The translations under genes and the position numbers were made by a program. The notes beneath the pieces were generated by a model that was given only the letters and a program-made list of their open reading frames with translations, was not told the origin of the DNA and made no database searches. A stretch of DNA of 64,000 nucleotides from Candidatus Andeanibacterium colombiense (GTDB taxonomy: Bacteria > Pseudomonadota > Alphaproteobacteria > Sphingomonadales > Sphingomonadaceae): contig CP119316.1 in the NCBI GenBank assembly GCA_029202985.1, positions 868,001 to 932,000 on the forward strand, given 5' to 3'. Numbering within the stretch: position 1 is the stretch's first letter; each line of letters opens with the position of its first letter. Below, in pieces: positions 58,925 to 64,000 of this stretch.

Positions 58925-59644
58925 TCAGCTTACCGGGACTTCCGCTTTGCCGGCCTCGCCGCCGGGCGCTTTGATCGCGACGGGTTCCCCGCCCACCGGA
59001 ACCCCTGCCTTGGGCGCCTCGACAGAGGCTGGCTGCTCGCCGGTTGACGCCGCGTCGGTAGGAGCAGCCGCGATTGCGGACACGGGTGCAGCGATTGCGT
59101 TATCGACATAGACCGTGATTATATCGCCGCCCTTGAAGCGGGCGCTATCCCCAGCGGTGAGCAGGCCGAGCAAGCCGAAGCCGACGACTGCCATCGCAAC
59201 CCCCGCCCCGTTACCACCGCCTTTCCGGTTCAGTTCACCCTTCAGCGGCAGCCGGCCCTGCGCTAGATCAAGGTAGAGAATTCGCATCGCCAGCCTGCCA
59301 CCCCGGCCGACAGACCCATTGGTATCGACCGTGGTGATCTCGCCCCAGGCGGAGGCGCCCACCGGAATGACCGGGCTCCCGTTGATATAGACGGGTTCGT
59401 CCACCCGCATCTTGAAACGCTGGCCCGTGATCGCCTTGCGGCTCGTCATTTCCGACAGAAACATCAGGCGCACCGGCGTACCGACCGGCACGACCTGGCT
59501 GGAATAACGGACCTCCGGCGACGGCCCACCGCCAGACAGCCCCAAAGCCGCCGGATCCGTCGCCGCCGGATCCTGCGCTCCAGCGGCGCCGGCGCAGAAG
59601 CCGACGCCGAGCAGCAGCGCTGCTTTCACCAGATGTGCGCGCAT
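58925..59644 (-). CDS. Exported protein of unknown function
   Basis: 239 residues with a signal peptide (VKAALLLGVGFCAGAAGAQD) from the ATG at 59644. Central beta-rich domain (PVGTPVRLMFLSEMTSRKAI, INGSPVIPVGASAWGEITTV, LYLDLAQGRLPLKGEL), one glycine-rich hydrophobic segment about 155-175, and a low-complexity Ala/Pro/Glu tail. No named family. 4 bp after the next gene upstream, so the two form an operon. Confidence 0.65.
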   Translation of the reverse strand: MRAHLVKAALLLGVGFCAGAAGAQDPAATDPAALGLSGGGPSPEVRYSSQVVPVGTPVRLMFLSEMTSRKAITGQRFKMRVDEPVYINGSPVIPVGASAWGEITTVDTNGSVGRGGRLAMRILYLDLAQGRLPLKGELNRKGGGNGAGVAMAVVGFGLLGLLTAGDSARFKGGDIITVYVDNAIAAPVSAIAAAPTDAASTGEQPASVEAPKAGVPVGGEPVAIKAPGGEAGKAEVPVS

Positions 59645-59648
59645 CGCG

Positions 59649-60044
59649 TCAGCTGGAAGGTGCGGCGGCCGGTTCAGTAAAGCGAATGGCAACGCCGGTG
59701 GCCGAAACCGAACCCCAGCTAAGCGCCGTCACGTGCGGATCGCCATATTGCGCCTTGACCACCGCATCCGCGCCGAGCTTTTCTGCGCGTTCCCACAATT
59801 CGCCGTAAACCTTGGCCTGGCTTGGCGCCTTGCTGAACAGGGTTGCCTTGCGAACGCCGGCCTTGACCTCGCCGAGAACTTCATAAGGGCGGTCAGTAAT
59901 GTCGTATGGGAATACGGGCAGGCCGAATTCTTCATTCACAACCTTGTAGTTGGCCTCTTGCTTCTTGGCCATCGCTACGGACGGCTGGACAGAAAGAAGC
60001 ACAGCCGAAATCATCAGCGCACCCAGCGCTTTCTTAAAATTCAT
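59649..60044 (-). CDS. Exported protein, possible YbjQ/heavy-metal-domain-like
   Basis: 131 residues, signal peptide ALGALMISAVLLSVQPSVAMA. The mature domain has YEVLGEVKAGVRKATLFSKA and WERAEKLGADAVVKAQYGD, a pattern like the YbjQ/DUF74 beta-pentamer fold (the LGADAVV helix), so that fold is a tentative guess. Co-transcribed with the following exported protein. Confidence 0.65.
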   Translation of the reverse strand: MNFKKALGALMISAVLLSVQPSVAMAKKQEANYKVVNEEFGLPVFPYDITDRPYEVLGEVKAGVRKATLFSKAPSQAKVYGELWERAEKLGADAVVKAQYGDPHVTALSWGSVSATGVAIRFTEPAAAPSS

Positions 60045-60148
60045 GATTGTTGCCCCAGTTAAGACCCCTTGAGAACGCCAGTGCTAAGGAAAATCTAAGG
60101 GCTGTCAATTGGGCCTTTGATAAAATCATCGCGTTGGCAAAACAGCGC

Positions 60149-61969
60149 TCAATCCACTTCGAACAAACCCGCCAGCTGCTCGATGATCGTCCCGCCGAGC
60201 TGTTCGACATCCATGATCGTGACCGCGCGCTTGTAGTACCGCGTCACGTCATGCCCGATCCCGATCGCGACCAGCTGGACCGGCGATTGCTTCTCGATCC
60301 AGTCGATCACCTTGCGCAGGTGCTGTTCGAGATAGCCGGCCGAGTTCACGCTGAGGGTCGAATCGTCGACCGGCGCGCCGTCCGAGATCACCATCAGGAT
60401 GCGGCGGTCTTCCGGGCGGGCGAGCAGGCGGGCGTGGGCCCACAGCAGCGCCTCGCCGTCGATGTTTTCCTTCAGCAGCCCTTCGCGCATCATCAGGCCG
60501 AGGTTCTTGCGCGCGCGGCGCATCGGCTCGTCGGCCTTTTTGTAGATGATGTGGCGCAGATCGTTGAGCCGGCCAGGCTGGCCGGGCTTGCCGCCCGCAA
60601 GCCATTTCTCGCGGCTGGCCCCGCCCTTCCACGCCCGGGTGGTGAAGCCGAGTACCTCGACCTTGACCCCGCAGCGCTCCAGCGTACGCGCCATGATGTC
60701 CGCGCTGATCGCCGCGATCGAGATCGGCCGCCCGCGCATCGAGCCGGAATTGTCGATCAGCAGCGTGACGATGGTGTCCTTGAACTGCTGCTCGTGCTCG
60801 ACCTTGTAGCTCAGCGAATGGCCCGGACTGATGACCACCCGGGCGAGCCGCGCGGCATCGAGCAGGCCTTCTTCCTGATCGAAATCCCAGCTGCGGTTCT
60901 GCTGCGCCATCAGCCGCCGCTGGAGCCGGTTGGCGAGCTTGGTCACCACGCCTTGCAGTCCGGTCAGCTGGCTGTCGAGATAGGCGCGCAGGCGGGTGAG
61001 TTCGTCCTCGTCGCACAAGTCGCTGGCCGAGACGACCTCGTCGAATTCCTCGGTGAAGACCTTGTAGTCGAAATTGGCCGGATCTTCGGTCCACGGGCGG
61101 TTCGGGCGGACCGGCATCATGCCTTCCTCGCCCTCGTCGCCGATGTCGCCGTCGGCCGATTCCTGGTCCTGGCCGGCTTCCTGCTCCTGCTCGCCGTCCT
61201 CTTCGCCCTCGCCGCCTTCGGAAGTGATTTCCTGCGGGCGCTGCTCGTCGCCCGGATCGTTGTCGGCGTCGGCCTCGTCCTCGCCGCTGTCGTCGCCGGC
61301 CTGCTCGTCGCCCTCCTCGTTCGAGGGCTGGTCGATCTCCTCGCCCTCGACCAGATCGAGATGGCGCAGCAGGTCGAGCGAGAGCGACTGGAACGCGCGC
61401 TGGTCGTCGAGCGACAGGGCGAGCCGCTCGAAATCGTCGCCCGCCTTGCCTTCGATCCATTCGCGGACGAATTCGACCCCGCCGCGCGCGGCCAGCGGAA
61501 CCGGCTGGCCGGTCAGCTTCTCGCGCAGCAGCAGCGCCAGCGCGGTCTGGATCGGAACCTCGTCGGCATTGCCCGCGCGCGCAATCGGATCGGACGCGGT
61601 GCGCACGTCGAGCGACGCGGCGAGGTTGTCGCGAATGCCGGCGTAGTTGTTTTCGCCCAGCGCCTCGTAACGCACCGCCTCGATCGCATCGTAGCACATC
61701 CGCGCGGAGGGCTCGGATGGGGCGTGGCGATTGTGCAGCGCCTGGTTGTGATGGCGCAGGCGCAACGCGAAACTGTCGGCGAAGCCGCGCGCCTGCTGCG
61801 CCTGGTCGCGCGGCAGGGTGCGGCCCGGCATCGGCACGCGCAGCGATTCACCGACCTGCACCGGCGCATCGGCGGTCCAGCTGACGTCGAGCGCCGGCTC
61901 GCGCGCAATTGCGCGCGCGGCGCCGGTCAGAGCCTGGCGGAAGCGGTCGAGAGGGGATTCGTTGGCCAA
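60149..61969 (-). CDS. cobT: Cobaltochelatase CobT subunit
   Basis: 606 residues from a TTG at 61969, which gives the family start (ANESPLDRFRQALTGAARAI); no ATG is suitable, since the one at 62035 would overlap the divergent gene. Residues about 225-310 are a highly acidic linker. The C-terminal von Willebrand A domain has the MIDAS motif DNSGSMRG, then a Thr and the Asp in LMVISDGAPVDDS. With CobN and CobS it inserts cobalt in aerobic B12 synthesis. Neither partner is adjacent here. Confidence 0.9.
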   Translation of the reverse strand: MANESPLDRFRQALTGAARAIAREPALDVSWTADAPVQVGESLRVPMPGRTLPRDQAQQARGFADSFALRLRHHNQALHNRHAPSEPSARMCYDAIEAVRYEALGENNYAGIRDNLAASLDVRTASDPIARAGNADEVPIQTALALLLREKLTGQPVPLAARGGVEFVREWIEGKAGDDFERLALSLDDQRAFQSLSLDLLRHLDLVEGEEIDQPSNEEGDEQAGDDSGEDEADADNDPGDEQRPQEITSEGGEGEEDGEQEQEAGQDQESADGDIGDEGEEGMMPVRPNRPWTEDPANFDYKVFTEEFDEVVSASDLCDEDELTRLRAYLDSQLTGLQGVVTKLANRLQRRLMAQQNRSWDFDQEEGLLDAARLARVVISPGHSLSYKVEHEQQFKDTIVTLLIDNSGSMRGRPISIAAISADIMARTLERCGVKVEVLGFTTRAWKGGASREKWLAGGKPGQPGRLNDLRHIIYKKADEPMRRARKNLGLMMREGLLKENIDGEALLWAHARLLARPEDRRILMVISDGAPVDDSTLSVNSAGYLEQHLRKVIDWIEKQSPVQLVAIGIGHDVTRYYKRAVTIMDVEQLGGTIIEQLAGLFEVD

Positions 61970-62030
61970 GATCGATCTGCGAAGGGTGTTAGCTGCTGTG
62001 TGCCTGAAGGATGACGCTATAGAGCCTGCC

Positions 62031-62678
62031 ATGCTCCGCACAACCGCCTTCGCCGCCGGACTGATCGGCTGGGCCGCCTGCGCCTCCCCGGCAGGCGCGA
62101 CCGAAGGCGATACGCAGTTCTGGATGACCGCCTCCGCCGAAGCACCGCTGGCCGGAGGCGTGACGTTGTCGGCGGACGCGTCGCAGCGGTTCCGCTCGCC
62201 TGCCGCGGGGGACGACATCCAGCTCTATCGCGCGGGCATCCAAGTCGCGGCGGCCAACTGGATCGCGCTGGGCGGCGGCATCGCCGATGTCGAAAGCGAC
62301 AGCGCCGACGAGACCCGCCTGTTCCAGAGCGTCACGCTGAAATGGGGCAAGCTGCTCTCGCGCAGCCAGCTGGAGGAGCGCTTCTTCGAGGGCGCGGCCC
62401 GCCCGCAATTGCGCGGCCGCCAGCGCTTCACGCTGACCGTGCCGCTCGACCGCAACGACCGGCTGCAGCCCTATGTCGAGCTGAACTACATCCTCCGGAA
62501 CCAGAATCCGGCTGTAAGCGGCACGGTCGATCACTGGCGGGTCAAGCTGGACTGGCGGCACAAGCTCACCCCGCACCTCGAACTGTCCGCGTCCTACATG
62601 ATCCTGCTCGCTCCGCGCCCGGCAGCAGAGGACCGGCTGTCGCATGTCCCGTCGCTGGCGCTGCTTTACGCTTTCTAG
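62031..62678 (+). CDS. DUF2490 outer-membrane-type protein
   Basis: 215 residues. Signal peptide to about residue 23 (GLIGWAACASPAGA), then amphipathic beta strands typical of DUF2490: DTQFWMTASAEAPLA, VTLKWGKLLSRSQLEERFFE, LQPYVELNYILRNQ and HWRVKLDWRHKLTPHLELSA, ending in a C-terminal aromatic (LLYAF) as outer-membrane barrels do. Function unknown. Divergent from cobT, 61 bp between starts. Confidence 0.82.
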   Translation: MLRTTAFAAGLIGWAACASPAGATEGDTQFWMTASAEAPLAGGVTLSADASQRFRSPAAGDDIQLYRAGIQVAAANWIALGGGIADVESDSADETRLFQSVTLKWGKLLSRSQLEERFFEGAARPQLRGRQRFTLTVPLDRNDRLQPYVELNYILRNQNPAVSGTVDHWRVKLDWRHKLTPHLELSASYMILLAPRPAAEDRLSHVPSLALLYAF

Positions 62679-62727
62679 CGCCGGCGCTTGTGGTCCGCCG
62701 GGCAGACGCCCATTAAACGAACGAACC

Positions 62728-64000
62728 ATGAACCGCGTCCGCATCCTCCACTTCAACGCCGCGCTCGGCCCGCTCGATTACCGGGTGCCCGAGGGCATGG
62801 ATGCATCCCCCGGCACGGTGGTGCTCGCGCCGCTCGGGCCCCGCCAGATCGTCGGGATCGTGTGGGAGAAGGAGCGGCTGCCAGCCGACGAGGTGCCCGA
62901 TGCCAAATTGCGCCCGTTGCTCGGCCCGCTGCCGGTGCCGCCGCTCAAACCTTCGCTGCGCCGGCTGATCGAATGGACCGCGGATTATTACTGCGCCCAT
63001 CCGGCGTCGGTCGCGCGGATGGTACTGTCGAGCGGCGGGGCACTGAAAGGCCCGTCGACGATGATCGAGTATCGCCTGACCGACCAGACGCCGGAGCGAA
63101 TGACACCGCAGCGCGCGGCGGCGATTGACGCGCTCTACGGCGAACAGGCGACGATCCGCGAACTGGCCGGGATCGCGGGGGTTTCGGAGGGCGTGCTGCG
63201 CGGGCTGGTGAACCAGGGTGTGCTTGAGCCGGTCGAGGTCGATTGCGACCGACCCTATCCCCGCGCCGATGCGGATTTCTACAGCCCGGCGCTGGAAGCC
63301 GAGCAGGAGGAGGTCGCCGCACGGTTCGCAAACGCGGTGTCGGAAGGCGGCTTCGCGCCGTTCCTGCTCGACGGGGTGACCGGCTCGGGCAAGACCGAAG
63401 CCTATTTCGAAGGCATCGCGGCGGCTCTCAGGAAGGGCAAACAGGTGCTTGTCCTGCTGCCTGAAATCGCGCTGACCGGGGCCTTCCTGCGGCGCTTCGA
63501 GGATCGCTTCGGAACCGCGCCGGTGGTGTGGCACAGCGCACTCAAATCGACCGAGCGCCGCCGCGCGTGGCGCGCGATCGCCGGAGGCACGGCACAAGTT
63601 GTGGTCGGCGCGCGCTCGGCACTGTTCCTGCCCTATGCGGAGCTCGGCCTGATCGTGGTCGACGAGGCGCACGAGGTCAGCTTCAAGCAGGATGACGGCG
63701 TGCGCTACAACGCCCGCGACGTCGCGGTGATGCGCGCGCGGTTCGAGGACATCCCGGTGATCCTCGCCAGCGCAACCCCGGCGCTCGAAAGTCTGCAGAT
63801 GGCGGCGAGCGGGATTTACGAGAAGCTCGATCTGCCGAGCCGCTTCGGCGGGGCGGAAATGCCCGCGATCGAGACGATCGACCTCACCGAACAGCCGCCC
63901 GAACGCGGCAAATGGCTATCCCCGCCGCTGGTCGAAAAGTTGACGGACCGGCTCACCAAGGGCGAGCAGTCGCTGCTGTTTCTCAACCGCCGCGGCTATG
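62728..64000 (+). CDS. priA: Primosomal protein PriA (3' end outside window)
   Basis: 424 codons visible from the ATG at 62728, no stop before the right edge. N-terminal PriA domain (LGPLDYRVPEGM, PLGPRQIVGIVW), Walker A in LLDGVTGSGKTEAYF, LVLLPEIALTG, Walker B DEAH in LIVVDEAHEVSFKQ, and LASATPALES. A 3'-to-5' helicase that restarts stalled replication forks. The zinc-binding insert would follow beyond the edge. Confidence 0.95.
   Translation, partial: MNRVRILHFNAALGPLDYRVPEGMDASPGTVVLAPLGPRQIVGIVWEKERLPADEVPDAKLRPLLGPLPVPPLKPSLRRLIEWTADYYCAHPASVARMVLSSGGALKGPSTMIEYRLTDQTPERMTPQRAAAIDALYGEQATIRELAGIAGVSEGVLRGLVNQGVLEPVEVDCDRPYPRADADFYSPALEAEQEEVAARFANAVSEGGFAPFLLDGVTGSGKTEAYFEGIAAALRKGKQVLVLLPEIALTGAFLRRFEDRFGTAPVVWHSALKSTERRRAWRAIAGGTAQVVVGARSALFLPYAELGLIVVDEAHEVSFKQDDGVRYNARDVAVMRARFEDIPVILASATPALESLQMAASGIYEKLDLPSRFGGAEMPAIETIDLTEQPPERGKWLSPPLVEKLTDRLTKGEQSLLFLNRRGY

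Overview
This 64 kb window is dense, GC-rich chromosomal DNA from an alphaproteobacterium, most likely Sphingomonadales (Erythrobacteraceae/Sphingomonadaceae type). That placement is inferred from family content and gene order: ctaC-ctaD-ctaB-(small ORF)-ctaG-ctaE-DUF983-SURF1, pyrE-pdxJ-acpS-lepB, rpmF-plsX-fabH-ihfA-merR, cobT, DUF2490 and dual-PilZ proteins. No rRNA, tRNA, CRISPR array, intact insertion sequence or prophage is visible. Most of the window is core housekeeping.

Layout. 1-3.6 kb: glycosyltransferase (cut by the left edge), alpha/beta hydrolase, SelO pseudokinase, small membrane protein. 3.7-10.8 kb: one 2359-residue secreted protein built from a repetitive passenger, an autotransporter barrel, 28 consecutive prolines and an OmpA peptidoglycan-binding domain. 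11.3-20.9 kb: astD, a lipoprotein, a structured intergenic segment, rarD, pyrC, a TTG-started orphan plus a MEKHLA gene, a PilZ protein, a decayed LysR fragment, ygfZ, a TetR/hydrolase divergent pair and an acetyltransferase. 21-28 kb (minus): rpmA-rplU, then thrC-methyltransferase-folB-orphan-moaA-moaD-moaE. 28-35.2 kb: an ArsR/SRPBCC divergent pair next to the aa3-type cytochrome oxidase cluster. 35.4-41.3 kb (plus): pyrE-VOC-pdxJ-acpS-lepB-AI-2E-DUF3089-ruvX. 41.5-43.5 kb (minus): a three-gene cassette of a 52-residue peptide ending in Gly-Gly, a HEAT-like protein and a cupin-like protein. 43.6-47.9 kb: siroheme synthase, lysA, lipoprotein, argH, tlpA-like. 47.9-49.5 kb: an orphan consensus promoter driving a structured RNA candidate, then an ECF sigma operon. 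49.5-52.6 kb: rpmF-plsX-fabH-ihfA-merR. 52.8-64 kb: MAPEG, metallo-hydrolase, S24 repressor with divergent small genes, cysS, several secreted unknowns, cobT, DUF2490 and priA (cut by the right edge).

How the genes fit together. The cox cluster encodes the catalytic subunits, copper delivery (CtaG), heme O synthesis (CtaB) and SURF1, so it is a self-contained terminal oxidase module. moaA/D/E carry molybdopterin synthesis. rpmF-plsX-fabH links ribosome and fatty-acid initiation. lysA/argH/thrC/pyrC/pyrE are scattered amino-acid and pyrimidine genes.

The parts most worth following up are the peptide-HEAT-cupin cassette (possible RiPP-like system), the orphan promoter and structured RNA at about 48.0-48.25 kb, the autotransporter/OmpA fusion, and three palindromic intergenic elements, one of which supplies the stop codon of the cupin-like gene. 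All family assignments come from reading the sequence by eye; no database search was run.
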